Positions 18,265 through 26,876 are shown, counted from the first letter of the stretch. The stretch is DNA of 64,000 nucleotides from Acinetobacter brisouii (GCF_008993995.1 NZ_BKNN01000001.1:103291-167290), one strand, 5' to 3'. The notes: a model not told the origin generated them from the sequence alone. Numbers and translations: made by a program.

Positions 18265-18327
18265 ATATATGTACAGATATTAATACTAAAGCCTGTAAAA
18301 ATGAAACTTTTGTCAATATCTGTACAT
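18265..18327. promoter_or_regulatory. Paired TGTACA-centred inverted repeats upstream of nsrR
   Basis: ATGTACAGATATT (18269-18281) and its exact reverse complement AATATCTGTACAT (18315-18327) lie 33 bases apart in the 93-base gap between the flavohaemoglobin-like gene and nsrR. The first copy is itself nearly palindromic: ATAT-A-TGTACA-G-ATAT (18265-18280). This may be a site for nsrR autoregulation or for another dimeric regulator. It does not match the classical NsrR consensus. Confidence 0.55.
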
Positions 18328-18340
18328 GAGGGGGATTTGA

Positions 18341-19105
18341 TTAGTCGGCAAGTGGTGCTGAAACTTGGACTTGATCGCCTACGTTATAGTTTGCAAGCAA
18401 GATGTTGGCAACATCATATTCACTATGATTTTCTTCTGGGCGAACTTCAATGTGATATTCAGTATTGTCTTGCTGTGCTGAGAATTTAAACTGCTGTGGC
18501 TGTTCAATTTCATGATTTGGCACTTTGATTTTTACAGAAATATAAGCGCCAACTTGTCCTTCGCTAATCGCATGACCATCAACAGGTTTAAGCGTAAAAC
18601 GTTTACCCGATTCTAGTGCTTCAATCGCTGTAATTTCAAAACCACGCCAACCCGCCCAACCGCCATTTTGTGCCGCAAGCTGTTCATATTTTTGTTTTTC
18701 AGCATGAATTAAGATATCTGCCAATTGTAGATAAGCCTGTTTCCATGCCTCAATCAATTCTGATTCAAAAGGTACATTAAGCACTTCACTAATTGAATGA
18801 AGTAAGTTTTCGCCAACAATCGAGTAATGATCTGCCTGAATGTTAAGACTGACATGCTTGTTGGCAATATGATTGACTGCTTTGGCTAAAACACTTGGGT
18901 TTTCAATATGTTCAGCATAAGCTAAAACCGCAGCAGCCAAAGCGCGTGGCTGGCGACCTGTACTTTGGTGATCAAGATTGAAAACATTTTTAAGTTCAGG
19001 GTGATTGTTGAGCATGCGCTTATAGAAATACGAAGTCAGCGCAACCCCATTTTCACGAAGGACAGGAACTGTAGATTTAACAAGAGCGATATGTTCTGGA
19101 GTCAT
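18341..19105 (-). CDS. Flavohaemoglobin-like globin protein lacking the NAD-binding domain
   Basis: 254 residues against about 396 for E. coli Hmp. The globin domain (1-140) keeps the haem-pocket residues Tyr28, Gln52 and proximal His84 (E. coli Tyr29, Gln53, His85). Residues 150-254 resemble the FAD-binding barrel, but the flavin-binding RxYS motif is replaced by QQFK (204-207). The chain ends at VGDQVQVSAPLAD, just where the NAD domain would begin. Its stop is followed by no remnant of that domain. It can plausibly bind haem and NO or O2, but would need an external reductase for NO dioxygenation. Adjacent nsrR and an NsrR-like site upstream support an NO-related role. Confidence 0.85.
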   Translation of the reverse strand: MTPEHIALVKSTVPVLRENGVALTSYFYKRMLNNHPELKNVFNLDHQSTGRQPRALAAAVLAYAEHIENPSVLAKAVNHIANKHVSLNIQADHYSIVGENLLHSISEVLNVPFESELIEAWKQAYLQLADILIHAEKQKYEQLAAQNGGWAGWRGFEITAIEALESGKRFTLKPVDGHAISEGQVGAYISVKIKVPNHEIEQPQQFKFSAQQDNTEYHIEVRPEENHSEYDVANILLANYNVGDQVQVSAPLAD

Positions 19106-19138
19106 GGCTGAACCTTTTTGTAATGGCTGTGACTATTT

Positions 19139-19161
19139 AAGATGTATTTAAAATAAATTTT
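19139..19161 (-). promoter_or_regulatory. NsrR-like operator upstream of the flavohaemoglobin-like gene
   Basis: The half sites AAGATGTATTT (19139-19149) and AAATAAATTTT (19151-19161) form an 11-1-11 imperfect palindrome. The first half matches the enterobacterial NsrR half site AAGATGCATTT at 10 of 11 positions; the two halves are complementary at 9 of 11. It is centred about 45 bases upstream of the start codon. Confidence 0.65.
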
Positions 19162-19275
19162 ATAAGAAAGAAAAACAAGAGGGTTGACCCATAAAACACA
19201 TATTTTTTTTATGGAAATTTTTTGTTCGGAATATTTTTAATAAAAAATAATGACAAGTGTATGAATGAATAAGAG

Positions 19276-19306
19276 TCTGCTTAGCAATATAGAAAAGCTA
19301 AGCAGA
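19276..19306. repeat. Inverted repeat downstream of the cystathionine beta-lyase gene
   Basis: TCTGCTTAGC (19276-19285) and GCTAAGCAGA (19297-19306) are a perfect 10-base inverted repeat with an 11-base loop, 10 bases past the stop of the minus-strand gene. There is no T run after it, so it could be a transcript-end stabilising hairpin or a weak or factor-dependent terminator. The rest of 19106-19275 is AT-rich and holds the NsrR-like site; no gene is seen there. Confidence 0.5.
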
Positions 19307-19316
19307 AATGACAATG

Positions 19317-20501
19317 TTATAGAACTTGAAGGGCCTGTTTGATGTCAGTCATCAAATCTTCACTCGATTCTAGACCAATACAAAAGCGAACTAGGAAGCC
19401 GTTTGCAAGATGCGGGTGTTCTAGATTGCGCATCTCTTTTAAATCGTAAAGCATAACAAGGCTCACAGGACCGCCCCAACTAAAGCCGAGTTTGAAGAGT
19501 TGTAAGGCATCGCAAAAGCGACGGATATCTTCAAGCGTGTAGTGTTCTTGGAAAATGACACTGACCAAACCTGCACTTTGTTGGTCTTGGCAAACTTCAA
19601 GCCAGAATTTATGTCCAGCTGAAAGAGAATCACTTGGATGTAGAACTTGTTGAATTTTATTTTGTTGTTTGAGCCACTGCAAAATTGCTTGAGCAGTCAT
19701 GGATTGTTGTTGATAGCGTAATTGCATATGTGCAAGGCTGCGCTGAATTTGGGCACAATCATCTCCTGAAACAGAAATGCCTTGAGTGGCATGAAGATGG
19801 AGTAGCTTTAAGTGGAGTGTATGATCTTGCGTCACGACACTGCCCATTAAAATGTCACCACCACCACTTGGGTATTTGGTGAGCGCATGCACGCTAATAT
19901 CAACAGATAAATGTTCATCTGAAAAATCGAAAGCATTAAAGGCTAAACCTGCACCCCAAGTATTATCGAGAACAGTAGTAATCTGGTGCTGTTTGGCTTT
20001 TTTAACCAGATTGACTAGATCTGGAAATTCTAAAGTGACTGATCCTGCAGCTTCTAGCCAAAGCAGCTTGGCTTGTTTGGAGGGCTGAAAGCTATCATAG
20101 TCGAGTGGATTGTATATCCGAACAATGACCCCAAAATTTTGCTCCAAATAGCGTGCGTGTGCCATGCTTGGGCCGTAGATATTATCGGGAACCCAAACTT
20201 CATCTCCTGATTTGAGTAAGGCGGAATTGACTAAATTAACGGCAGATAAACCACTAGGGGTTAATAAACAGTATTGACCATGTTCAAGCTGTGCGATTTT
20301 ATCGGCAAGCGTATAGGTGGTTGGCGTGCCATGTGTGCCATAACTATAGTCATAACGATCACTCCAATGCCGATCAAATAACTTTTGAGTGTTCTCAAAA
20401 ATAATAGTTGATGCGCGATAAAGGGGAGGTTGAATGGTTTCAATATATTGTGGAGCTAATCTTGGTGCATGAATGAGTTGGGTTTGAGGTGATTTTTTCA
20501 A
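19317..20501 (-). CDS. metC: Cystathionine beta-lyase-type PLP enzyme
   Basis: 394 residues, a Cys/Met metabolism PLP-dependent enzyme. Visible are YDYSYGTHGTPTTYTLADKI near 50-69, the phosphate-binding TPSGLSAVNLV near 81, the PLP-ring Asp in VLDNTWGAG (about 178) and the Schiff-base Lys in SVHALTKYPSGGGDILMGS (about 209). It cleaves cystathionine to homocysteine, pyruvate and ammonia in methionine synthesis; MetC and related C-S lyases are hard to tell apart by eye. The start is a TTG at 20501 with AGAG seven bases upstream; no nearby ATG fits. Divergent from the amidotransferase gene. Confidence 0.88.
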   Translation of the reverse strand: MKKSPQTQLIHAPRLAPQYIETIQPPLYRASTIIFENTQKLFDRHWSDRYDYSYGTHGTPTTYTLADKIAQLEHGQYCLLTPSGLSAVNLVNSALLKSGDEVWVPDNIYGPSMAHARYLEQNFGVIVRIYNPLDYDSFQPSKQAKLLWLEAAGSVTLEFPDLVNLVKKAKQHQITTVLDNTWGAGLAFNAFDFSDEHLSVDISVHALTKYPSGGGDILMGSVVTQDHTLHLKLLHLHATQGISVSGDDCAQIQRSLAHMQLRYQQQSMTAQAILQWLKQQNKIQQVLHPSDSLSAGHKFWLEVCQDQQSAGLVSVIFQEHYTLEDIRRFCDALQLFKLGFSWGGPVSLVMLYDLKEMRNLEHPHLANGFLVRFCIGLESSEDLMTDIKQALQVL

Positions 20502-20659
20502 AGGATTGCTCTATGAATCAAAAGATTGATATTAATTTAAGTGATTTGGATCAAAAAATAATAGAAATAAAAAATCAAAAAAAAGGACTCTTTTTTCTAA
20601 AAGTTGGCGCTATTTTTGCTAATTAAAGTTTAATCATCGCAATTATGGGACAATGATGC

Positions 20660-21391
20660 ATGAAGACGCATTTAAAAGTTCATTATTTTCAACACATCGC
20701 AGGGGAAGGGTTTGGTAGCTGCTATGAATTTTTAAAAGCTCATCAAGCCAAAATTACTGCGACAGAATTTTTTGCCTTGCCGAGCGATACATGCTTAGAA
20801 ATCGAAGCACTACCTCAAATTGAGGATGTGGATCTCTTAATTATTATGGGAGGGCCAATGAGTGTGAATGATGAGGCGAATTATCCTTGGTTAAAAATAG
20901 AAAAGCGCTGGATTCGCCGTTACTTGGCAACGGGCAAACCTGCGATAGGCTTATGCTTGGGTGGTCAGCTGATTGCGAATGCTTTGGGTGCTGCAGTGAG
21001 CCGCAATACACACAAAGAGTTGGGGTGGAGTACGGTCTACCGCATTGATAATGTTCCTCAACATTGTTTTGAACTGCCAAAAGAATTTAGTGTTTTGCAG
21101 TGGCACAATGAATCTTTTGATATTCCAAAAGGTGCAATCCATCTGGCTGAAAATCCAGTTTGCCGTAATCAAATGTATCAAATCGGCAATAATGTTTTGG
21201 GCTTTCAGTTTCATCCGGAAATGACCCCTGATGTATTGCAAAACTTCTTGGATGATGATGACAAAATCGCTGTTTTGGATGGAGAGCAGATTCGTAGTAT
21301 TGATCACCTAAAAAAAACACCACTCCAATATTTTTTACAAGGCAATGACTTGTTGAATCGTGCGATTGAATTTGTTTTAAAAAGTGCCTAA
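20660..21391 (+). CDS. Class I glutamine amidotransferase-like protein
   Basis: 243 residues of GATase fold. The catalytic triad is visible: Cys in IGLCLGGQ (about 99), and His and Glu in FQFHPEMTP (about 187-189). It also has the oxyanion-type LLIIMGGPMSVND stretch (about 58). Stand-alone proteins of this group include GuaA-like domains and gamma-glutamyl hydrolase or transferase relatives; the true reaction is unknown. Divergent from metC across a 158-base gap that holds likely promoters for both. It ends 363 bases before rpsJ. Confidence 0.85.
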   Translation: MKTHLKVHYFQHIAGEGFGSCYEFLKAHQAKITATEFFALPSDTCLEIEALPQIEDVDLLIIMGGPMSVNDEANYPWLKIEKRWIRRYLATGKPAIGLCLGGQLIANALGAAVSRNTHKELGWSTVYRIDNVPQHCFELPKEFSVLQWHNESFDIPKGAIHLAENPVCRNQMYQIGNNVLGFQFHPEMTPDVLQNFLDDDDKIAVLDGEQIRSIDHLKKTPLQYFLQGNDLLNRAIEFVLKSA

Positions 21392-21561
21392 CCCCCATTT
21401 TTTGAAAAGTCAGTGTAAAAATAAAAAAGTTGTGATTTAAATAAAAATGAATGGCGATCGCCTAATCAAAGCGGTTTGATTGAAGGCTTTAATTTTTAAA
21501 AGCTAATCTTTTGAAAATAGGAACAGACTTGATCATCGGTAAAAATATATGCAAAAGATAT

Positions 21562-21590
21562 TTGCGTAATCATTGAACAATGGTTATAAT
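21562..21590 (+). promoter_or_regulatory. rpsJ: Probable S10 operon promoter
   Basis: TTGCGT (21562-21567) and TATAAT (21585-21590) are separated by 17 bases, giving a start near 21597 and a leader of about 157 nt before rpsJ. The 21392-21561 stretch upstream is AT-rich; it holds the palindrome GGCGATCGCC (21453-21462) and AATCAAA-GCGG-TTTGATT (21464-21481) but no gene. Confidence 0.75.
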
Positions 21591-21611
21591 GAGCGACCTC
21601 TCAAAGAGAGT

Positions 21612-21701
21612 ATGGTTATTGAAAAATATAACCTAATCGTAACAGTCGTGGCATCGATCATGACCTTAGTGATTTTCACTGCCCTTGACACTTACCAATA
21701 G
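21612..21701 (+). CDS. Possible 29-residue single-helix membrane peptide in the S10 leader
   Basis: An ATG at 21612 opens a 29-codon frame ending in TAG at 21699. The product begins MVIEKYNLIVTVVASIM, is hydrophobic from about residue 8 to 24 (LIVTVVASIMTLVIFTA) and ends LDTYQ, a plausible single membrane helix. AAGAGAG lies just upstream as an RBS, but the same bases form the 3' arm of a hairpin, CTCTC-AAA-GAGAG (21598-21610). It lies between the S10 promoter and rpsJ. It may be a real small protein, a translated regulatory leader, or chance. I know of no named family. Confidence 0.4.
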   Translation: MVIEKYNLIVTVVASIMTLVIFTALDTYQ

Positions 21702-21754
21702 GTGAGATGCGTCATGGGTGATTCTTTATATATTTTGGCTTGGAGTTAACTGGT

Positions 21755-22066
21755 ATGTCTAACCAGAGAATTCGTATCCGTTTGAAGTCTTTTGATCATC
21801 GTTTAATTGATCAATCAGCTCAAGAAATCGTAGAAACTGCAAAACGTACTGGCGCACAAGTGTGTGGTCCAATCCCGATGCCAACTCGCATCGAACGTTT
21901 TAACGTTTTAACATCACCACACGTAAATAAAGATGCTCGTGACCAATACGAAATTCGTACTTACAAACGTTTGATCGATATCGTTCAACCTACAGACAAA
22001 ACTGTTGATGCGTTGATGAAATTGGATCTTGCAGCTGGTGTTGATGTTCAGATCGCATTGGGTTAA
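21755..22066 (+). CDS. rpsJ: 30S ribosomal protein S10
   Basis: 103 residues, the standard S10 length, starting [19 protein letters not shown]. An upstream in-frame TTG is rejected because TGGAG sits six bases before this ATG. S10 is a head protein of the 30S subunit and also partners NusB in antitermination. First gene of the S10-spc-alpha gene string. Confidence 0.97.
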
Positions 22067-22076
22067 GGCTTTCGGT

Positions 22077-22100
22077 TAATTAACACTCTTAAGTTAATTA
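22077..22100 (+). repeat. Hairpin in the rpsJ-rplC gap
   Basis: TAATTAAC (22077-22084) and GTTAATTA (22093-22100) pair with an 8-base loop, followed by GGCCGCTTTTTTAG. It resembles a weak attenuator or a processing hairpin between two highly expressed genes. Confidence 0.5.
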
Positions 22101-22126
22101 GGCCGCTTTTTTAGAGGTTTATGCAC

Positions 22127-22765
22127 ATGGCTATTGGTTTAGTCGGTCGCAAGTGCGGTATGACCCGTATCTTTACAGATGCTGGTGTTTCTGTGCCTGT
22201 AACAGTGATTGAGGTTGATCCAAACCGCATCACTCAAATCAAAACGCTTGAAACTGATGGTTATCAAGCGATTCAAATCACTACTGGTGAACGTCGCGAA
22301 TCTCGCGTAACTAACGCTCAGAAAGGTCACTTTGCGAAAGCGGGTGTTGCTGCTGGTCGTCTAGTTCAAGAATTCCGCGCTACAGAAGCTGATCTTGAAG
22401 GTCGTGAAGTTGGTGGTGTTCTAACTGTTGATATGTTTACAGTTGGTCAAATCGTTGACGTTACTGGTACATCTAAAGGTAAAGGTTTCCAAGGTGGTGT
22501 TAAGCGTTGGAACTTCCGTACACAAGATGCTACACATGGTAACTCGGTTTCTCACCGTGTTTTAGGTTCTACTGGTCAAAACCAGACTCCTGGTCGCGTA
22601 TTCAAAGGCAAAAAAATGGCTGGCCATTTAGGTGCTGAACGCGTAACTACTCAGGGTCTTGAGATTGTTGCTATTGATGCTGAACGTTCAGTTCTAGTTG
22701 TTAAAGGTGCAGTCCCTGGTGCTACTGGTGGTGACGTTACCGTTCGTCCTACGATCAAGGCCTGA
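22127..22765 (+). CDS. rplC: 50S ribosomal protein L3
   Basis: 212 residues starting [16 protein letters not shown]. The second of two close ATGs (22121 and 22127) is chosen because AGAGG is nine bases before it and the L3 N-terminus aligns. L3 is an early 23S assembly protein reaching towards the peptidyl transferase centre; the [20 protein letters not shown] loop near residue 150 is the part that does so. It ends with TGA, 11 bases before rplD. Confidence 0.97.
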   Translation: MAIGLVGRKCGMTRIFTDAGVSVPVTVIEVDPNRITQIKTLETDGYQAIQITTGERRESRVTNAQKGHFAKAGVAAGRLVQEFRATEADLEGREVGGVLTVDMFTVGQIVDVTGTSKGKGFQGGVKRWNFRTQDATHGNSVSHRVLGSTGQNQTPGRVFKGKKMAGHLGAERVTTQGLEIVAIDAERSVLVVKGAVPGATGGDVTVRPTIKA

Positions 22766-22776
22766 GGGGAAATAAC

Positions 22777-23379
22777 GTGAATTTACAAACTGTTTCCGGC
22801 TCTGCTGTTGAATTGTCTGAAGTTGCTTTCGGTCGTGACTTTAACGAAGCACTTGTACACCAAGTTGTTACAGCTTACTTAGCTGGCGGTCGTCAAGGTT
22901 CGAAAGCTCAGAAATCACGTGCTGACGTATCTGGTGGTGGTAAAAAACCATTCCGTCAAAAAGGTACTGGTCGCGCTCGTGCTGGTTCTATTCGTAGCCC
23001 AATCTGGGTTGGCGGTGGTAAAACATTTGCTGCTCGTCCACAAGACTGGTCTCAAAAAGTTAACCGTAAAATGTACCGCGGTGCAATGCAATGTATCTTA
23101 GCTGAACTTGTTCGCCAAGATCGTCTTGTATTGGTTGAAGAGATTGCTGTTGCAGCTCCGAAAACTAAAGAATTGCTTGCAAAACTTAACGACTTGAATG
23201 CTCCTCGTGCATTGATCGTTACAGAAGCTGTTGAAGAGAATTTATATCTTGCAGCGCGTAACCTTCCACACGTTGATGTGGTTGATGCAACTGCAATCGA
23301 TCCTGTTAGCTTGATTGCGTTCGATAAAGTTGTTATGTCTGTGGCTGCTGCTAAGAAAATTGAGGTAGAACTCGGATGA
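22777..23379 (+). CDS. rplD: 50S ribosomal protein L4
   Basis: 200 residues from a GTG start preceded by GAGGGGAAATAAC. The long internal loop ([16 protein letters not shown], about 62-77) lines the exit tunnel. In E. coli L4 represses its own S10 operon through the leader; whether this holds here is unknown. Its TGA overlaps the rplW ATG (ATGA at 23376). Confidence 0.97.
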   Translation: MNLQTVSGSAVELSEVAFGRDFNEALVHQVVTAYLAGGRQGSKAQKSRADVSGGGKKPFRQKGTGRARAGSIRSPIWVGGGKTFAARPQDWSQKVNRKMYRGAMQCILAELVRQDRLVLVEEIAVAAPKTKELLAKLNDLNAPRALIVTEAVEENLYLAARNLPHVDVVDATAIDPVSLIAFDKVVMSVAAAKKIEVELG

Positions 23380-23696
23380 ACAACGAACGTATCTATCAAG
23401 TCCTTCAAGGACCAGTATTCTCAGAAAAAGCTCAAGTTTTAGGTGAAACTGCTGGTGTTCAAGTATTTAAAGTTGCACTTGATGCAAACAAACTTGAAAT
23501 CAAAAAAGCAGTTGAACAACTATTTGGTGTTGAAGTTGTGAAAGTAAACACAACAATCACTAAAGGTAAGACTAAGCGCTTTGGTAAAACATTAGGACGT
23601 CGTTCTGATGTTAAAAAAGCATACGTCACCCTGAAAGCTGGCCAAGATGTCGAAATGGCTGACTTGGGCGATACCGCTGAAAGCGCAGCGGAATAA
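23376..23696 (+). CDS. rplW: 50S ribosomal protein L23
   Basis: 106 residues starting [20 protein letters not shown]23 lies at the exit of the peptide tunnel and docks trigger factor and SRP. Translation is probably coupled to rplD by the ATGA overlap. The C-terminus is slightly longer and acidic ([15 protein letters not shown]) compared with E. coli L23 (100 residues). Confidence 0.97.
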   Translation: MNNERIYQVLQGPVFSEKAQVLGETAGVQVFKVALDANKLEIKKAVEQLFGVEVVKVNTTITKGKTKRFGKTLGRRSDVKKAYVTLKAGQDVEMADLGDTAESAAE

Positions 23697-23707
23697 GGAC
23701 GAAAATT

Positions 23708-24532
23708 ATGCCGATTCAAAAATGTAAGCCAACGTCTCCAGGACGTCGCTTTGTAGAGAAAGTGGTTCATAGCCATCTTCACAAAGGCGCGCCTCATGCT
23801 CCGTTGGTTGAAGCTAAAAAACGTACTGGTGGTCGTAATAACAACGGTCACATTACAACTCGTCACGTAGGTGGTGGTCATAAACAACACTACCGTCTTG
23901 TTGACTTTAAACGTAATAAAGATGGCATTCCTGCTACTGTAGAGCGTATTGAATACGATCCTAACCGTACTGCACACATTGCATTAGTTTTGTATGCTGA
24001 CGGTGAACGTCGTTATATCATTGCGCCTAAAGGCTTACGTGCTGGCGATAAAGTACAATCTGGTAACGATGCTCCAATTCGTCCAGGTAACTGCTTGCCA
24101 CTTCGTAACATGCCAATCGGTTCTACTCTACACAATGTTGAACTTAAAATCGGTAAAGGTGCTCAATTAGCACGTTCTGCTGGTACTTCTGTTCAGTTGT
24201 TAGGTCGTGATGGTTCTTACGCAATTGTTCGTCTACGTTCAGGCGAAATGCGTAAAATTCATGTTGAATGTCGCGCTGTAATTGGTGAAGTTTCTAACCA
24301 AGAAAACAACCTTCGCTCATTGGGTAAAGCTGGTGCTGCGCGCTGGCGTGGTGTTCGTCCTACCGTACGTGGTATGGCAATGAACCCAGTTGATCACCCA
24401 CATGGTGGTGGTGAAGGGCGTAACAAAGGTATTCAACCTGTGAGCCCATGGGGTCAAAAAGCTAAAGGGTACAAGACACGTACCAACAAGCGTACGACTA
24501 AGATGATTATTCGCGATCGTCGCGTCAAGTAA
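23708..24532 (+). CDS. rplB: 50S ribosomal protein L2
   Basis: 274 residues starting [21 protein letters not shown], standard L2 length. The conserved [14 protein letters not shown] stretch near 225 includes the essential His region close to the peptidyl transferase centre. L2 is a primary 23S binder needed for subunit joining. AAGGACG is the RBS. Confidence 0.98.
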   Translation: MPIQKCKPTSPGRRFVEKVVHSHLHKGAPHAPLVEAKKRTGGRNNNGHITTRHVGGGHKQHYRLVDFKRNKDGIPATVERIEYDPNRTAHIALVLYADGERRYIIAPKGLRAGDKVQSGNDAPIRPGNCLPLRNMPIGSTLHNVELKIGKGAQLARSAGTSVQLLGRDGSYAIVRLRSGEMRKIHVECRAVIGEVSNQENNLRSLGKAGAARWRGVRPTVRGMAMNPVDHPHGGGEGRNKGIQPVSPWGQKAKGYKTRTNKRTTKMIIRDRRVK

Positions 24533-24545
24533 AGGAATCTGATTA

Positions 24546-24821
24546 ATGCCTCGTTCATTGAAAAAAGGTCCATTCGTCGATGCGCACTTGTTCGCTAAAG
24601 TTGAAGCTGCTATTGCTGCTAACAACCGTAAGCCGATCAAGACATGGTCACGTCGTTCGATGATCCTCCCGGATTTTGTTGGTCTAACAATCTCTGTACA
24701 CAATGGCCGTAACCACGTTCCAGTAATTGTTACTGAACACATGGTTGGTCACAAACTCGGTGAATTCGCGCCAACTCGTACCTATCGTGGTCACGGTGTT
24801 GACAAGAAGTCTAAACGTTAA
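24546..24821 (+). CDS. rpsS: 30S ribosomal protein S19
   Basis: 91 residues starting [15 protein letters not shown], with the conserved [14 protein letters not shown] segment. S19 pairs with S13 in the 30S head and contacts the A-site tRNA region. 13 bases after rplB. Confidence 0.98.
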   Translation: MPRSLKKGPFVDAHLFAKVEAAIAANNRKPIKTWSRRSMILPDFVGLTISVHNGRNHVPVIVTEHMVGHKLGEFAPTRTYRGHGVDKKSKR

Positions 24822-24832
24822 TAGGTGCTATG

Positions 24833-25162
24833 ATGGAAGTAACTGCTAAATTACGCGGTGCCGCTATCTCGGCACAGAAAGCTCGTTTGGTTGCAGATCT
24901 TATCCGTGGCAAGTCAGTTGCTCACGCGCTTAACATCTTAAACTTCAGCAATAAAAAAGCTGCAGTTTTAGTTAAAAAAGCATTGGAATCTGCAATTGCG
25001 AATGCTGAACACAATAACAGTTTAGATGTAGACGACCTTAAAGTTTCTACGATTTACGTTGATGAAGGCATTAGCCTTAAACGTATTATGCCACGTGCTA
25101 AAGGCCGTGCAGATCGTATTACTAAGCGTACTTGTCACATCACCGTTAAGGTAGGGGTTTGA
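24833..25162 (+). CDS. rplV: 50S ribosomal protein L22
   Basis: 109 residues. Of two adjacent ATGs (24830 and 24833) the second fits L22 alignment (METIAK in E. coli, MEVTAK here) and the AGGTGCT spacing. The tunnel-lining hairpin with [13 protein letters not shown] is present near residues 84-96; changes there confer macrolide resistance in other species, and none of the usual deletions is seen. Confidence 0.97.
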   Translation: MEVTAKLRGAAISAQKARLVADLIRGKSVAHALNILNFSNKKAAVLVKKALESAIANAEHNNSLDVDDLKVSTIYVDEGISLKRIMPRAKGRADRITKRTCHITVKVGV

Positions 25163-25163
25163 T

Positions 25164-25916
25164 ATGGGTCAGAAGGTTCATCCAATCGGTATCCGCCTAG
25201 GTGTTGTGAAACGTCATAACGCTAACTGGTATGCGAATCCGAAACAATACGCTGAATACTTGCTTAAAGATTTACAAGTTCGTGAGTTTTTGACTAAAAA
25301 ACTTAAGAATGCGATGGTCAGCAATATTCTTATCGAACGTCCAACAGGCGCTGCTAAAGTAACAATTAGCACTGCTCGTCCTGGTATCGTGATCGGTAAA
25401 AAAGGCGAAGACATTGAAAAATTACAACGTGAGCTCACCACTATCATGGGTGTGCCTGCGCAAGTAAGCATCAACGAAATTGATCGCCCTGACTTGGACG
25501 CTCGTCTAGTTGCTGAAGCTATCGCTTCTCAATTGGAAAAACGTGTCATGTTCCGTCGTGCCATGAAGCGTGCGGTACAAAACACAATGCGTGCTGGTGC
25601 TAAAGGTATCAAAGTTGAAGTTTCTGGTCGTTTAGGTGGTGCAGAGATCGCTCGTACAGAATGGTATCGTGAGGGTCGTGTACCTTTACATACACTTCGT
25701 GCTGACATCGACTACGCAACTATGCGTGCAGAAACAACTTACGGTACGATTGGTGTTAAAGTTTGGATTTTCCGTGGTGAAATCTTGGGTGGCATGAAAC
25801 AAGTCATGAACCCAGCTCCAGCCGAAGAACGTCCAGCTAAACGCGGTCGTGGTCGTGGTGAAGGTCAAGAGCGTCGTGGTCGTCGTTCAGACCGTGCTGC
25901 AGACAAGGGAGAATAA
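25164..25916 (+). CDS. rpsC: 30S ribosomal protein S3
   Basis: 250 residues starting [22 protein letters not shown] domain is visible near 60-110 ([14 protein letters not shown]). The C-terminal 35 residues are a basic, Arg/Gly-rich tail ([20 protein letters not shown]), longer than in E. coli (233 residues) and probably unstructured. S3 sits at mRNA entry. One base separates it from rplV. Confidence 0.97.
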   Translation: MGQKVHPIGIRLGVVKRHNANWYANPKQYAEYLLKDLQVREFLTKKLKNAMVSNILIERPTGAAKVTISTARPGIVIGKKGEDIEKLQRELTTIMGVPAQVSINEIDRPDLDARLVAEAIASQLEKRVMFRRAMKRAVQNTMRAGAKGIKVEVSGRLGGAEIARTEWYREGRVPLHTLRADIDYATMRAETTYGTIGVKVWIFRGEILGGMKQVMNPAPAEERPAKRGRGRGEGQERRGRRSDRAADKGE

Positions 25917-25919
25917 TCC

Positions 25920-26333
25920 ATGTTGCAACCAAAACGTACCAAATTCCGTAAAGTGCAAAAAGGCCGTAACACTGGTCTTGCACATCGTGGTAGTACAGTA
26001 TCATTTGGTTCGATCGCAATTAAAGCAACTGAACGTGGTCGTATGACTGCTCGTCAGATCGAAGCTGCGCGTCGTACCATTAGCCGTCGTATCAAACGTG
26101 GTGGTAAAATCTTCATCCGCGTATTCCCTGACAAACCAATTACCGAAAAACCATTAGAAGTACGTATGGGTAACGGTAAAGGTAACGTGGAATACTGGGT
26201 TTGCGAGATCAAACCAGGTAAGATCCTGTACGAAATTGAAGGTGTGAACGAAGAGTTAGCGCGTGAAGCATTCACTTTAGCTGCTGCTAAACTTCCGTTT
26301 AAAACCACTATCGTGACTCGGACGGTAATGTAA
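25920..26333 (+). CDS. rplP: 50S ribosomal protein L16
   Basis: 137 residues starting [17 protein letters not shown], standard length. L16 contacts the A-site tRNA elbow and is needed for late 50S assembly. The conserved arginine hydroxylation site near [12 protein letters not shown] is present. The stop TAA shares its last base with the rpmC ATG (26333), so the two are translationally coupled. Confidence 0.97.
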   Translation: MLQPKRTKFRKVQKGRNTGLAHRGSTVSFGSIAIKATERGRMTARQIEAARRTISRRIKRGGKIFIRVFPDKPITEKPLEVRMGNGKGNVEYWVCEIKPGKILYEIEGVNEELAREAFTLAAAKLPFKTTIVTRTVM

Positions 26334-26530
26334 TGAAAACTAAAGATCTACGTGAAAAATCGGTAGAAGAGTTGAAAGCTTTGCTTGATGAGCAACAGCT
26401 TAACCAATTCCGTCTTCGTATGGCAAAGGCAACTGGTCAATTGGGTAAATCTCATGAAGTACAAGTTGCGCGCAAAGCGATTGCTCGTATTAAGACACTC
26501 CTTACCGAAAAACAGGGGAACGGACAATGA
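26333..26530 (+). CDS. rpmC: 50S ribosomal protein L29
   Basis: 65 residues starting [18 protein letters not shown], the usual two-helix L29. It lies next to L23 at the tunnel exit. It overlaps rplP by one base and rpsQ by four (ATGA at 26527). Confidence 0.97.
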   Translation: MKTKDLREKSVEELKALLDEQQLNQFRLRMAKATGQLGKSHEVQVARKAIARIKTLLTEKQGNGQ

Positions 26531-26784
26531 GTGAAAAAACAGTCCGCACGTTAACCGGCAAAGTTGTAAGCGACAAAATGGACAAGTCTATTGTTGTTCT
26601 TATTGAACGCCGCGTTCAACACCCGTTGTATGGCAAATCAATCCGCCGTTCAACAAAATTACACGCTCATGATGAGAACAATACTGCTAAAACTGGCGAT
26701 ATCGTAACCATCAAAGAAAGCCGCCCAATTTCTAAAACTAAAGCTTGGACTTTAGTGGAAGTAGTTGAAGCGGCTGCTGAGTAA
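26527..26784 (+). CDS. rpsQ: 30S ribosomal protein S17
   Basis: 85 residues starting [21 protein letters not shown], an OB-fold primary 16S binder. It is the last gene of the S10-type block; a 92-base gap with a large hairpin follows before rplN, where E. coli splits the S10 and spc operons. Confidence 0.97.
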   Translation: MSEKTVRTLTGKVVSDKMDKSIVVLIERRVQHPLYGKSIRRSTKLHAHDENNTAKTGDIVTIKESRPISKTKAWTLVEVVEAAAE

Positions 26785-26799
26785 TTAGACGTTCTTGTT

Positions 26800-26857
26800 G
26801 CATCATCGGTTAATTTCGAGTACGCTATGCGTCTTTCGAAATTGCGACCGGTGATGC
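26800..26857 (+). promoter_or_regulatory. Three-tier RNA hairpin between rpsQ and rplN
   Basis: The base helix pairs GCATCATCGGT (26800-26810) with ACCGGTGATGC (26847-26857), one G-T wobble. The middle helix pairs AATTTCGA (26812-26819) with TCGAAATT (26836-26843). The top is ACGC-TAT-GCGT (26822-26832). No T run follows, so it is not a simple terminator. It may be a ribosomal protein binding site, an RNase processing site or a spacer between the S10 and spc parts of one transcript. Confidence 0.65.
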
Positions 26858-26876
26858 TCGGTTTTGGAGTAGGGCA

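Noticed and set aside
21453-21481. GGCGATCGCC palindrome and AATCAAA-GCGG-TTTGATT hairpin upstream of the S10 promoter
   Set aside because: Short palindromes with no repeat copies or adjacent regulator; a possible weak terminator of the amidotransferase gene but not enough to call.
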